Assembly: GCF_902506065.1 (NCBI RefSeq)
Contig: NZ_LR732912.1
Location: 4,617,525 to 4,681,524 of the forward strand
Direction: 5' to 3'
Source of the DNA: Arthrobacter sp. 9V
GTDB lineage: Bacteria > Actinomycetota > Actinomycetes > Actinomycetales > Micrococcaceae
DNA length: 64,000 bases
Under the pieces are notes generated by a model that saw only the letters and a list, made by a program, of their open reading frames with translations, was not told the origin of the DNA and did not search any database. Below are positions 41,647-50,899 of the stretch, piece after piece. Both the position numbers and the translations under genes were made by a program. Positions within the stretch are counted from its first letter, which is position 1. Every line of letters begins with the position of its first letter.

Positions 41647-41712
41647 CCCAACTAGGGGACAGCACATGTTCTAATGAGGCCTCATTGCGACGTTTGCTGT
41701 CCCTTAGTTGGG
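41647..41712. repeat. Nested palindromic repeat (long cruciform element)
   Basis: Outer 18-nt arms 41647-41664 and 41695-41712 (core CCCAACTA...GGGACAGCA) pair with one mismatch. In the 30-nt loop sits a perfect 14-bp palindrome, AATGAGGCCTCATT (41673-41686). Just after the SulP stop it could act as a terminator, but its form suggests a dispersed repeat. Confidence 0.8.
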
Positions 41713-41797
41713 TACGGGACGGGGGTTGTCTGACATATTCTTCTGCGTGGATGTAACGAAGTAGCCCGGCTTGGCTGCCGGGTGTGAGCATGGATGA

Positions 41798-42793
41798 ATG
41801 CTTGAGGCAACCAATTCCCCCTCGAAGAACGAAGAAACTGCTGCGCCGGTAAATCCCGCACTGGCCGCTGAAGCGAAGATTGCGCGTATTGCCGTCACGG
41901 TGTTCCCGCTACTGGTGGTGGTTGCCGGCGTTCTCGGCTTCCTGATTCCAGATCTCTTCAAGCCCATGGGCGTCGCAGTTCCGTACCTGCTGGGCGTCAT
42001 CATGTTCTGCATGGGCCTCACCCTCACCCCGCCGGACTTCGCCTCGGTTGCCCGGCGTCCTTGGGCTGTGGCGTTGGGAATCGTTGCGCACTACGTGATC
42101 ATGCCCGGCGCAGGGTGGCTCATTGCGGTACTGCTTCAGCTGCCACCGGAACTGGCCGTGGGCCTGATCCTGGTGGGCTGCGCACCGTCGGGAACCGCCT
42201 CCAACGTGATGGCCTTCCTGGCTAAGGGTGATGTGGCCCTTTCCGTTGCTGTCGCGTCCGTCTCCACGCTGATCGCCCCGCTGGTCACGCCGGCGTTGAC
42301 GCTCTTCCTGGCAGGCTCGTTCCTGCACATCGACGCCGGTGCCATGGTGATGGACATCGTGAAGACCGTGCTGCTGCCCGTCATCGCCGGGCTGCTGGCG
42401 AGGCTCTTCCTCTCGAAGCTCGTCGCGAAGGTGCTTCCGGCACTTCCGTGGGCTTCCGCCGTCGTGATTTCCCTGATTGTCGCCATTGTGGTGGCGGGCA
42501 GTGCAAGCAAGATCGTGGCCGCCGGGGGCATCGTGTTCCTGGCAGTTGTCCTCCACAACGGCTTCGGTCTGGGCCTCGGCTACCTGGCCGGGAAGCTCGG
42601 CCGCCTGGATGACAAGGCACGCCGCGCGTTGGCGTTCGAGGTGGGCATGCAGAACTCAGGCCTTGCAGCGACCTTGGCGACCGCGCACTTCAGTCCCCTG
42701 GCGGCACTGCCGTCGGCCGTGTTCTCGCTGTGGCACAACATCTCCGGTGCGATCGTGGCAGCTTGGCTGGCACGGCGGCCGTTGAAGGACTAA
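41798..42793 (+). CDS. BASS-family (bile acid:sodium symporter-like) transporter
   Basis: 331-aa membrane protein with nine to ten hydrophobic segments. Family features: VPYLLGVIMFCMGLTLTPPDF, VGCAPSGTASNVMAFLAKGDVALSVAVASVSTLIAP (the crossing motif) and FEVGMQNSGLAATLATAHF. Bacterial members transport organic anions such as pantothenate precursors with sodium. Acidic N-terminal extension of about 30 residues before the first membrane helix. Substrate unknown. Confidence 0.92.
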   Translation: MLEATNSPSKNEETAAPVNPALAAEAKIARIAVTVFPLLVVVAGVLGFLIPDLFKPMGVAVPYLLGVIMFCMGLTLTPPDFASVARRPWAVALGIVAHYVIMPGAGWLIAVLLQLPPELAVGLILVGCAPSGTASNVMAFLAKGDVALSVAVASVSTLIAPLVTPALTLFLAGSFLHIDAGAMVMDIVKTVLLPVIAGLLARLFLSKLVAKVLPALPWASAVVISLIVAIVVAGSASKIVAAGGIVFLAVVLHNGFGLGLGYLAGKLGRLDDKARRALAFEVGMQNSGLAATLATAHFSPLAALPSAVFSLWHNISGAIVAAWLARRPLKD

Positions 42794-43798
42794 CTAGCCC
42801 TCAGTAGTGGCCCGGCGGTGCAACCTCCACGGCGAGGCCACCCGGACGCCCTCCGCAGGCGTGGTTCCAGCGAGTCGATCCAGCAACATGCGGACAACTT
42901 GCTCGAAGATCGGGTCCGGACCAACGGTAGTCAAAGCGGGATCATAGTCCCGGCCCTCGGTTGAATTCCCAACGCCCACAATCTGAACATCCTCAGGCAC
43001 GCGAAGGCCAAGGCGATAGGCGGCGCGAATCGCCTGCAGCGCCTCCATGTCATCAGTGCAGAAGATGGCCGTGGGCCGGTCCGTCAACCGGAGGAGTTCC
43101 AGGGCCGATTGGTACCCAATGGCCGGGCGGTGATGTGACGTCCTCACCAAGGTCTGGTCCACGGGAATGCCCGCCTTCTCCAGCCCGGCTGCATAAGCGG
43201 CAAAACGGCTCTTGGGCCGTCCGGTGGGATCGGCTCTGCGGATGCAGGCGATTCTGCGGTGCGACGCCGTGAGGAACTCCATGCACTCTGTGAGACCGGA
43301 GTCAGTCTCAGGAGCAAGGACATCGAATCCTGCCGGCTTCATGGTTCCGGAGATGACCACTTGGGCAACACCGCGGCGGGCCAACTCGGTGACTGTCTGG
43401 TCCTCGGATATTGCTTCCGGGAAGTAGCCGATGATCACGCCGTCGGCGCCGCCGGACATCGTGAACTTCCGCCAGTCATCGCCCAGGAGGATCACCGGTT
43501 GGTAGCCGTGCTCGGGGAGAATTTGTGCGGCTGCGGTGGCGAGAGCACGATCCCACGGCCACTCAAGGTCTCCGATGGCCACAGCCACTACATCCGTCTT
43601 GCCCCGACGCATCCCTCGCGCCGCCTGATTGGCCACATACCCAAGCTCGTTGACGGCGGCCAGGACGCGGTCCTGCGTGGGCTGGCTGATCCGGGTGGTG
43701 CCACCATGACGCCCGGAGAGCACATAGGAGACCGTGGTCAGCGAGACGTCCGCCGCCTTGGCCACGTCCCGGATGGTGGGCTTGGATCCCTTGCTCAC
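42794..43798 (-). CDS. LacI-family transcriptional regulator
   Basis: 334-aa repressor. HTH and hinge TIRDVAKAADVSLTTVSYVLSG and GYVANQAARGMRRGKTDVVAV; sensor domain with PTAIFCTDDMEALQAIRAAYRLGLRVPEDVQIVGVGN. Divergent from the alditol oxidase, 127 bp away, whose promoter contains a LacI-like palindrome at 43874. Its stop abuts that of the BASS transporter gene. Likely senses a polyol. Confidence 0.92.
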   Translation of the reverse strand: MSKGSKPTIRDVAKAADVSLTTVSYVLSGRHGGTTRISQPTQDRVLAAVNELGYVANQAARGMRRGKTDVVAVAIGDLEWPWDRALATAAAQILPEHGYQPVILLGDDWRKFTMSGGADGVIIGYFPEAISEDQTVTELARRGVAQVVISGTMKPAGFDVLAPETDSGLTECMEFLTASHRRIACIRRADPTGRPKSRFAAYAAGLEKAGIPVDQTLVRTSHHRPAIGYQSALELLRLTDRPTAIFCTDDMEALQAIRAAYRLGLRVPEDVQIVGVGNSTEGRDYDPALTTVGPDPIFEQVVRMLLDRLAGTTPAEGVRVASPWRLHRRATTEG

Positions 43799-43860
43799 GT
43801 TGCGACTCCTGGTAGACAGCGAATTATTTGAACTCTATCCGCTGCCGCGCTGGACACCTC

Positions 43861-43889
43861 TTGACGCAATTAGTTGAGAACGTTAACAA
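43861..43889 (+). promoter_or_regulatory. Alditol oxidase promoter with LacI-like operator
   Basis: TTGACG (43861-43866) as -35, 17-nt spacer, and TAACAA (43884-43889) as a weak -10. The imperfect palindrome TTGAGAACGTTAACAA (43874-43889) has the AACGTT centre typical of LacI operators and overlaps the -10. Confidence 0.55.
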
Positions 43890-43925
43890 TTGCGGGAGTC
43901 TACAAATACAAGCGGGAGATTTTCG

Positions 43926-45173
43926 ATGAAGAACTGGGCAGGAAACCTTGAGTACTCGTCTGCGGACGTCCAACGGCCCACCACCGTGGATCAGCTGCGC
44001 GAGCTCGTAGCCCAGGCCACCCGGATCAAGGCCCTCGGTTCACGGCACTCCTTCAACACCGTTGCCGATACCGACGGAACCCACATCCTGCTCGACGCCC
44101 TCCCCCAGGAGGTTGTGGTGGACCCCGCGAAAAGCACCGTCAAGGTTAGTGGTGGCATCAGCTACGGGGCTCTGGGACGGGCGCTTGAAGAACAGGGCTA
44201 CGCCATCCACAACCTCGCTTCCCTCCCGCACATCTCCGTGGCGGGCGCTATCCAAACCGGCACGCACGGCAGTGGAGTCAACAACCCCTCCCTGGCGGCC
44301 GCCGTCGTCAGTGTTGACTTGGTGCGCGCCTCCGGCGAGCTGGTGACACTCACAACGGACGACGACGAATTCCTCGCCAGCGTGGTGGGTATGGGCGCAC
44401 TTGGCATTGTTACAGGGCTGGAATTGGCGGTCCGCCCGAGTTACGAGGTCAGGCAGCGCGTCCTCACCAATCTGGTATGGGAAGGCGCGTTGGCTAACTT
44501 CCGGGCCATCGCATCGAGCGCTTACAGCGTCAGCTTCTTCACCGATTACACCGGCGACACCATCCCCCAGGTCTGGCTCAAAGCGCTGGACAACGAAGCT
44601 CCGTTGCCGGACCTCTTCGGCGCGACCCCTGCGACGGCAGCCCTCCACCCCCTGCCGGACATGTCCGCGGAGAACTGCACCGAGCAACTGGACGTTGCAG
44701 GCAAATGGCTGGACCGTTTGCCGCACTTCCGCCACGAATTCACTCCCAGCAACGGCGAGGAACTGCAAAGCGAATTCCTCCTGCCACTGGACCAGGCTCC
44801 GGCCGCACTTCAGGCTGTGCGGGATCTCGCCCACAAACTTGCGCCGCTCCTGTTCGTCTCTGAAATCCGCACAGTGGCAGCTGACGACTTCTGGCTCAGC
44901 CCGTTCTACCAGCAGCAAAGCGTGGCGCTCCACTTCACCTGGAAGCCGATGCAGCCCGAGGTGGAAGCAGTGCTGCCCGAGCTCGAGGAGGCCCTGCGTC
45001 CGTTCGGTGCACGCCCGCACTGGGGCAAGCTCTTCACGCCGGGCCAGTACGACTTCGCCGCACTCTACCCACGCTTTGAGGACTTCCGGGCTTTGGTTCA
45101 GGCCAACGATCCTTCCGGGAAGTTCCGCAACGAACTGCTGGACAGCATCCTGGGCGTAGCCGTTAAGTCTTAG
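43926..45173 (+). CDS. Alditol oxidase (VAO-type, covalent FAD)
   Basis: 415-aa flavoenzyme closely resembling Streptomyces AldO/xylitol oxidases, which oxidise terminal hydroxyls of xylitol or sorbitol and release hydrogen peroxide. NWAGNLEYSSADVQRP at the start, LGSRHSFNTVADTDG with the flavin-linking His, LPHISVAGAIQTGTHGSGVNNPSLAAAV for FAD binding, and SEIRTVAADDFWLSP and ARPHWGKLFT in the substrate domain. Start at 43926 follows GGGAGA. No signal peptide. Controlled by the divergent LacI protein. Confidence 0.92.
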   Translation: MKNWAGNLEYSSADVQRPTTVDQLRELVAQATRIKALGSRHSFNTVADTDGTHILLDALPQEVVVDPAKSTVKVSGGISYGALGRALEEQGYAIHNLASLPHISVAGAIQTGTHGSGVNNPSLAAAVVSVDLVRASGELVTLTTDDDEFLASVVGMGALGIVTGLELAVRPSYEVRQRVLTNLVWEGALANFRAIASSAYSVSFFTDYTGDTIPQVWLKALDNEAPLPDLFGATPATAALHPLPDMSAENCTEQLDVAGKWLDRLPHFRHEFTPSNGEELQSEFLLPLDQAPAALQAVRDLAHKLAPLLFVSEIRTVAADDFWLSPFYQQQSVALHFTWKPMQPEVEAVLPELEEALRPFGARPHWGKLFTPGQYDFAALYPRFEDFRALVQANDPSGKFRNELLDSILGVAVKS

Positions 45174-45192
45174 CCCCTCCCCACGTTGCCAG

Positions 45193-46968
45193 CTAGGAGA
45201 TGTGCGCCAGCACTGCGCCGGCCGTAACCACGCCACCGGGTGCCGAGAGTACCTCGGAGAGCGTACCTGAGCGGTGCGCGGGCACCTGGGTTTCCATCTT
45301 CATGGCTTCCAGGACCACCAGAGGATCGCCGGCGGCTACGTCAGTGCCGGGTTCCACCAGCCACTTCACTACCGTCCCGACCATGCTCGATACGAGGGCT
45401 GTCTCGGCTGGAAAGTCGCCGCTACCCGCGGCAGAACCCGCCGTATCACTGGTCCCGTTGGCCGGCGCAGTGTAAGCAGGAATGCCTTGCCCGGAACGAG
45501 CCCAGCCATCCAAAAGGTCTGCGGGAAGTCCAACAGCCAGGCGTTTGCCGTCCACATCAACGGTGATGGTCCGCCGTTCCCCTTCCGGTGCAACCACGTT
45601 GTAGTCGGGATCCACGGGGATCTGGTCTGCGAAGTCGGTCTCTATCCAACGGGTGTGAACCCGCATCCCTGCAACGGACGTAAAGTCTTCGGACTCCAGG
45701 ACCGCCCGGTGGAACGGCAGGACGGTGGCCAGGCCCGTGATGTTGATTTCGGCCAGGGCCCGCCGGGCACGCCGAAGCGCTTGCTGCCGGTCCGCTCCAG
45801 TGACGATCAACTTGGCCAACAGGGAGTCGAATTGCGGCGCCACGAATGAGCCGGAACGGACCCCCGTGTCCAAGCGGATACCGGGACCAGTGGGGGCTTC
45901 AAAGAGTTCCACTGTCCCTGGGGACGGCAGGAATCCTCGGCCCACGTCCTCTGCATTGATACGGAACTCAAAGGAATGTCCGCGGGCCACCGGATCTTCC
46001 GTGATGCTCAGCGGCAACCCGGCCGCAATGCGGAACTGCTCCTGCACAAGGTCAATACCGGCAGTTTCCTCCGTGATGGGGTGCTCAACCTGGAGGCGCG
46101 TATTGACCTCCAGAAAGGCCACGGCTCCATCGGCCGAGACCAGGAACTCCACCGTTCCGGCACCGTAGTAGCCGGCCTCACGAACAATGGCCTTGGAGCC
46201 CTCGTAGATCTGCTCACGCTGCGTATCGGTGAGGAACGGAGCGGGAGCCTCTTCCACCAGCTTCTGATGGCGGCGCTGGAGCGAGCAATCGCGGGTGCCC
46301 ACTACAACAACATTGCCCAGTTTGTCCGCAATGATCTGAGCTTCCACGTGCCGCGGGCGGTCAAGGTACTGCTCCACGAAGCACTCACCACGCCCAAAGG
46401 CAGCAACAGCTTCGCGGACCGCGGAATCAAACGCTTCCTCAACTTCGGCGAGTTCGCGGACCACCTTCAGTCCGCGGCCACCACCACCGAAAGCAGCTTT
46501 GATGGCAAGCGGAAGTCCATGTTCCTCGGCAAAGGAACGCGCTTCCGCCGCAGAGGAGACGGGTCCGTCGCTGCCGGCAACCAACGGAGCTCCGGCCCTG
46601 ACAGCGATTTCGCGGGCTGTGATCTTGTTGCCCAACTGACGAATCGACTCCGGTGACGGTCCGATCCACTCAAGGCCGGCGTCGAGCACTGCTTGTGCAA
46701 AGTCGGCGTTCTCGGACAGGAAACCGTACCCGGGGTGGACGGCGTCCGCGCCGGACTTCTCCGCAACGGCGAGCAGCTTTCCAATGTTCAAGTACGTGTC
46801 AGCCGGCGAATTTCCTTCCAGGTTGAAGGCTTCGTCGGCAGCGCCGACGTGCATGGCATCGGCATCGATGTCTGCGTAGACAGCCACGGACAGGATGCCG
46901 GCGTCGTCACAGGCTCGGGCGACGCGGACTGCGATTTCGCCACGGTTCGCGATCAGGACCTTGCGCAT
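45193..46968 (-). CDS. Biotin carboxylase-BCCP fusion (acyl-CoA carboxylase alpha-like)
   Basis: 591-aa protein. Biotin carboxylase domain from MRKVLIANRGEIAVRVARACDDAGI through FGGGGRGLKVV (ATP grasp), the EVNTRLQVEHPITEETAGIDL signature and FLPSPGTVE. The C-terminal biotinyl domain has EAMKMETQVPAH with the biotinylated Lys at about 557. It is the last gene of the 5-oxoprolinase operon, 7 bp after PxpBC; such carboxylases recur in these clusters, but their role there is unclear. No carboxyltransferase gene is nearby. Confidence 0.92.
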   Translation of the reverse strand: MRKVLIANRGEIAVRVARACDDAGILSVAVYADIDADAMHVGAADEAFNLEGNSPADTYLNIGKLLAVAEKSGADAVHPGYGFLSENADFAQAVLDAGLEWIGPSPESIRQLGNKITAREIAVRAGAPLVAGSDGPVSSAAEARSFAEEHGLPLAIKAAFGGGGRGLKVVRELAEVEEAFDSAVREAVAAFGRGECFVEQYLDRPRHVEAQIIADKLGNVVVVGTRDCSLQRRHQKLVEEAPAPFLTDTQREQIYEGSKAIVREAGYYGAGTVEFLVSADGAVAFLEVNTRLQVEHPITEETAGIDLVQEQFRIAAGLPLSITEDPVARGHSFEFRINAEDVGRGFLPSPGTVELFEAPTGPGIRLDTGVRSGSFVAPQFDSLLAKLIVTGADRQQALRRARRALAEINITGLATVLPFHRAVLESEDFTSVAGMRVHTRWIETDFADQIPVDPDYNVVAPEGERRTITVDVDGKRLAVGLPADLLDGWARSGQGIPAYTAPANGTSDTAGSAAGSGDFPAETALVSSMVGTVVKWLVEPGTDVAAGDPLVVLEAMKMETQVPAHRSGTLSEVLSAPGGVVTAGAVLAHIS

Positions 46969-46975
46969 CAAATAC

Positions 46976-48628
46976 TCACTTCTCTGGGGTCTTCGTTGTG
47001 GTGAAGTCTGGGGAATCCGGAACCAGCCGGAAGCGGATCTTTCCGCCGATGGGCACTTGCGCGGCGAGATCAAGGTGTTCGTCGCGAACCACACCAATCA
47101 CCGGATAACCGCCGGTGATGGGGTGGTCGGCCAGGAAAAGGACCGGCAATCCGGCAGGCGGAATCTGGAGGGCTCCGGCCATGGTGCCCTCGCTGGGAAG
47201 TTCGCCCTCCCGCGTGCGCTTCAGCGGAGTGCCATCCAGGCGCATGCCCACACGGTTGGACTGCGGGGTGACCAGCCATTCCTGGCTGCAGAGGGAATCG
47301 AGCGCTTCCTGATCGAACCAGTCAGCACGCGGTCCCGGGACAACGTCAAGCACGGTGACGCCCGATCCTGGAAACTCGGGCTGCAATTCGGGCGCACCAA
47401 CCGCGGTAGACGCAGTGTTGTCCCCCGCTGCGAGGACCTGCCTGACCACCAGCGGCGCGGGTCCGATCCCACTCATGGTGTCCGCCGAGCGGCTACCCAG
47501 CACTTCAGGCACGTCCACTCCGCCACGGATAGCCACATAATTCCGGAAACCTGACTCCGGAGCACCCAAGGTGAGGACTTCGCCGTCGAGCAACGCAAAT
47601 GGCGAGGCCATGGGGACGTTCCGCGTCGCACCCGGCTGGACGTCGCCGTCGTCGGACTCAAACCACGACGGCGACTCGATGGTCAGCGTGACGGGCGCAC
47701 CGGTGACAGCAACTACTTGGTCACCAACGGCTTGCACGGTGAGGCCACCGTTGACCGATTCGATGGCTGCCGCTGTTGGAGCGTTCCCCACCAGCCTGTT
47801 GGCCCTGCGCAGGGACGCGCGGTCCAAGGCGCCAGCGGCGGAGACACCCAGCGGACCATAGCCTCGACGGCCGAGGTCCTGGATCAGGCTCTGCGTACCC
47901 GGGTTGAGAATGCGAAGGCCTGATTCAGCGTGGCGCTCCGGTTCGGGCTCACGCGCCGGGGAGTCACTGGCGGTAACCACCTCACGGACGGCCCGGTACT
48001 GAACCCGATCGCCGGGCCGGACAAGGGCTGGCTGGGCCCTGTCCAAGTCCCACATCCTTGCACCTGTGCGGCCAATGAGTTGCCAACCGCCCGGAGACCG
48101 GCGGGGGTAAACGGCGGAATACTGGCCACCCAGAGCCACGGATCCAGCGGGAACAGCCGTGCGCGGGGAAGAGCGCCGCGGAACGGTGAGGGCCTCGTTT
48201 TCGCCCACCATGTAGCCGAATCCGGGCGCAAAGCCCGCGAAGGCCACCGTCCAGATCTGGCCCGTGTGCGCGGCAATGACGCCCTCAACACTCAGGCCGG
48301 TGAGCTCTGCAACATCGGTGAGGTCGTCGCCGTCGTACACGGTATCGATGACCACCAGCCCGGAGTCAGAGACCTGCGGTGCCATCAACTCCAGCTCCAG
48401 CAGCCGCGCGCCTATGGCGCGGGTTGCGGCTGCGGATTCGCCGACCACCATCACCGTTTCGGCGGCGGCCAGAACATCCACTTGCCCGGGAAGCGGGGCC
48501 TTGTTGAGCATGTCCTGCAGGGCGAGGACATCCTGCAGCCCATCCAGTTCAGCCAGGACGGCACGGGTGCCGACGGGCCTGACGGAGCGAACCCTTTTGG
48601 CTGTGGCGGTGTGCATCACGGTTTCCAT
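46976..48628 (-). CDS. pxpBC: 5-oxoprolinase subunits B and C, fused (KipI-KipA)
   Basis: 550-aa fusion. The N-terminal 210 residues are the PxpB/KipI domain (AFAGFAPGFGYMVGEN, RRSSPRTAVPAGSVALGGQYSAVYPRRSPGGWQLIGRT). From about residue 230 the PxpC/KipA domain begins (ILNPGTQSLIQDLGRRGYGPLGVSAAGALDRAS) and ends with LADHPITGGYPVIGVV. With PxpA it forms the ATP-dependent prokaryotic 5-oxoprolinase that opens 5-oxoproline to glutamate. Separate genes in E. coli and Bacillus; fusion is common elsewhere. Confidence 0.94.
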   Translation of the reverse strand: METVMHTATAKRVRSVRPVGTRAVLAELDGLQDVLALQDMLNKAPLPGQVDVLAAAETVMVVGESAAATRAIGARLLELELMAPQVSDSGLVVIDTVYDGDDLTDVAELTGLSVEGVIAAHTGQIWTVAFAGFAPGFGYMVGENEALTVPRRSSPRTAVPAGSVALGGQYSAVYPRRSPGGWQLIGRTGARMWDLDRAQPALVRPGDRVQYRAVREVVTASDSPAREPEPERHAESGLRILNPGTQSLIQDLGRRGYGPLGVSAAGALDRASLRRANRLVGNAPTAAAIESVNGGLTVQAVGDQVVAVTGAPVTLTIESPSWFESDDGDVQPGATRNVPMASPFALLDGEVLTLGAPESGFRNYVAIRGGVDVPEVLGSRSADTMSGIGPAPLVVRQVLAAGDNTASTAVGAPELQPEFPGSGVTVLDVVPGPRADWFDQEALDSLCSQEWLVTPQSNRVGMRLDGTPLKRTREGELPSEGTMAGALQIPPAGLPVLFLADHPITGGYPVIGVVRDEHLDLAAQVPIGGKIRFRLVPDSPDFTTTKTPEK

Positions 48629-48634
48629 TGTTTG

Positions 48635-49984
48635 CTACGCCGCCGGCTGAGCGTGCGTTCCCTGCATGAGCCGGACATCTTCTTCAGGCTCCGGATCGCG
48701 GCCGAGGAGCATGCCAACGATGGTGACGATGGCTGCCAGAAGGATGTAGCCGGCAATGAGGTACCAGCCACCGGATCCGCCGCCATAGAGGAGGGTGAAG
48801 ATCACCGGGGCAAATCCGCCGCCGATCACACCGGCCAAGGTGTAGGCCAGCGAACTGCCGGCGTAGCGGAGCCTTGCCGGGAATTGCTCAGTGATGAAGG
48901 CTGCCTGCGGACCGTACATGAAGGCGTGAAGGGCCAGACCAATCACGGTGCCCACGATCAGCATGGCCACGGACTTTCCTTGAATCATGAGGAAGAAGAC
49001 CGGCATATAGGCAGCTGTTGCAGCGGCCGCGATTCCATAAACCCAGCGGCGGTTGAAGCGGTCCGTCAAGGCGCCGGCCAACGGGATCAGGAAGAGCTGG
49101 AAGGCAGAGCCGATCAGGATGGCTGACAGCACGTTGCCCGTGGTCATGCCCAGTTCCTTGGTGGCGTACACAGCCACGAACACGGTGAACAGCGAGTAAA
49201 GGATGTCAGGGCAGATTCGGGAAAGCGAGGCGGCAATCAATGCCTTCGGCTGAGTTGTGAAGACTTCCTTGATAGGAGCCTTGGGACGGTCTCCCTTGGC
49301 TTGAATGGCCTTGAAAACCGGCGTTTCTTCCAACTTCAGGCGGATGAGCAAGCCAAACACCACCAACAGGGCGGAAGCAAGGAATGCCACGCGCCAACCC
49401 CAGGAGAGGAAGGCCTGTTCGCTCAGGGAAGCAGCCAAAATGGCGAGGACGCCATTGGCCATGAGGTTACCGGCGGGCGGACCGATCTGGGCCGCTGAGG
49501 ACCAGAAGCCGCGCTTGCTGGGGTCACCGAATTCGCTGGACAGCAGCACCGCGCCACCCCACTCCCCGCCAACACCAATGCCTTGCGCCAAGCGCAACAA
49601 CACGAGGATGATCGGCGCCGCGATGCCAAGTACCGAATAGTCTGGCAACGCACCGATGAGCACGGTGGCCAGGCCTATAAGCAGCAACGTGAAGACCAGG
49701 ACGTACTTGCGGCCGATCTTATCTCCGAGCCGGCCGAAGATGACGCCGCCGATCGGACGGGCAAAGTAGCCTACGGCGAATGTTGAGAAGGACAGAATGA
49801 GCGCCACGAATTCGTCGTTGCCCGGGAAGAAGATCTTGGGAAACACCAAGGCTGAGGCCACGGAGTAGATAGCAAAGTCATAGTACTCAAGCGATGTTCC
49901 GGTGAGGCTGGCCACGTACGCTTTGATGGCACCGGGCGGTGGCTTCCTTGTCACTGCCTTGGCTGTGTTGTTGGTGCTGGTCAT
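48635..49984 (-). CDS. MHS-type MFS transporter (probable 5-oxoproline/organic acid uptake)
   Basis: 449-aa permease of the metabolite:proton symporter branch, with twelve segments and the hallmarks FAVGYFARPIGGVIFGRLGDKIGRKYVLVFTLLLIGLATVLIG and RLAQGIGVGGEWGGAVLLSSEF. It sits between pxpA and pxpBC in the same operon, so 5-oxoproline is the likely substrate by context. 47 bp separate it from pxpA and 6 bp from pxpBC. Confidence 0.92.
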   Translation of the reverse strand: MTSTNNTAKAVTRKPPPGAIKAYVASLTGTSLEYYDFAIYSVASALVFPKIFFPGNDEFVALILSFSTFAVGYFARPIGGVIFGRLGDKIGRKYVLVFTLLLIGLATVLIGALPDYSVLGIAAPIILVLLRLAQGIGVGGEWGGAVLLSSEFGDPSKRGFWSSAAQIGPPAGNLMANGVLAILAASLSEQAFLSWGWRVAFLASALLVVFGLLIRLKLEETPVFKAIQAKGDRPKAPIKEVFTTQPKALIAASLSRICPDILYSLFTVFVAVYATKELGMTTGNVLSAILIGSAFQLFLIPLAGALTDRFNRRWVYGIAAAATAAYMPVFFLMIQGKSVAMLIVGTVIGLALHAFMYGPQAAFITEQFPARLRYAGSSLAYTLAGVIGGGFAPVIFTLLYGGGSGGWYLIAGYILLAAIVTIVGMLLGRDPEPEEDVRLMQGTHAQPAA

Positions 49985-50031
49985 GATGTCCTCCGGGGGG
50001 ATGAGGGATGTGGTGCGGAGCCTTGATGGAG

Positions 50032-50790
50032 CTAAAGGAACGAGCCGATACTTACGCCGGCGTCGTCCAGAGCGGACTTCACTGCGGTAGCCATTGCCAC
50101 GGCTCCGGGTGAGTCACCATGCACGCAGATGCTCTCCGCGCGGATTTTCAGAACGGAGCCGTCAACGGCCCGGACGGATTGCTCGGTGGCCATCCGCAGG
50201 ACGCGTTCGGCCACCTCGGTGGGGCGGTGGAGAACGGCACCCGGCTGCGACCTCGAAACAAGCGTTCCGTCAGGGTTGTAAGCGCGGTCGGCGAAAGCCT
50301 CAGGGACGCCGCGAAGGCCGGCTTCCTCAGCGAGGCGCAGGACCTCGGAACCGGGGAGGCCAAGGATCGGAAGGTTGGGGTCAACCGATTTCACGGCATT
50401 AACGACCGCACGCGCCTGGGCCGTGTGCTTGACGATCGCGTTGTAGAGGCCACCGTGGGGTTTGACGTACCGGACACTGGCGCCGGCAGTGGCGGCCAGT
50501 GCTTGCAGTGCGCCGATCTGATAGACCACGTCATCGGCCAGTTCAACAGGATCGATGTCCATAAAGCGGCGGCCGAAACCAGCAAGATCGCGGTAGCCAA
50601 CATGGGCGCCAATAACGACGCCGGCCTTGACCGCCTTTTGGCTGGTGCTGCGGATGACGCTGGGATCACCAGCGTGGAATCCACACGCAACGTTGGCACT
50701 GGACACGGACCTAAAGATGGCCTCGTCGTCACCGAGTGTCCAGCGGCCGAAGGATTCTCCGACGTCGCTGTTCAGGTCGATGGTTGCCAT
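50032..50790 (-). CDS. pxpA: 5-oxoprolinase subunit A (LamB/YcsF family)
   Basis: 252-aa subunit of the prokaryotic 5-oxoprolinase. MATIDLNSDVGESFGRWTLGDDEAIFRSVSSANVACGFHAGDP at the start, GAHVGYRDLAGFGRR, VRYVKPHGGLYN and the C-terminal SICVHGDSPGAVAMA are all diagnostic. First gene of the operon; the regulatory palindrome at 50844 lies 54 bp upstream of its start. Confidence 0.95.
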   Translation of the reverse strand: MATIDLNSDVGESFGRWTLGDDEAIFRSVSSANVACGFHAGDPSVIRSTSQKAVKAGVVIGAHVGYRDLAGFGRRFMDIDPVELADDVVYQIGALQALAATAGASVRYVKPHGGLYNAIVKHTAQARAVVNAVKSVDPNLPILGLPGSEVLRLAEEAGLRGVPEAFADRAYNPDGTLVSRSQPGAVLHRPTEVAERVLRMATEQSVRAVDGSVLKIRAESICVHGDSPGAVAMATAVKSALDDAGVSIGSFL

Positions 50791-50843
50791 GATGTGATCC
50801 CTGCCTCGTGATGAGCGTTACATCCAGAATGCACTAATCTGCC

Positions 50844-50860
50844 GGATTGTTCAACAATCC
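50844..50860. promoter_or_regulatory. GntR operator for the pxp operon
   Basis: Perfect inverted repeat GGATTGTT-C-AACAATCC in the 109-bp gap between divergent pxpA and the GntR gene. The TTGTT-N-AACAA form is typical of FadR/FCD-type regulators. Confidence 0.75.
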
Positions 50861-50899
50861 AGCGATCCTAATTTTCGGCAATCGTGTAATTTTGGTGTC

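Noticed and set aside
44040..45236. 398-codon minus-strand frame across alditol oxidase
   Set aside because: Antisense to a clearly identified enzyme.
47930..49126. 398-codon plus-strand frame across pxpBC and the transporter
   Set aside because: Spans two real genes on the other strand; composition is that of a shadow frame.
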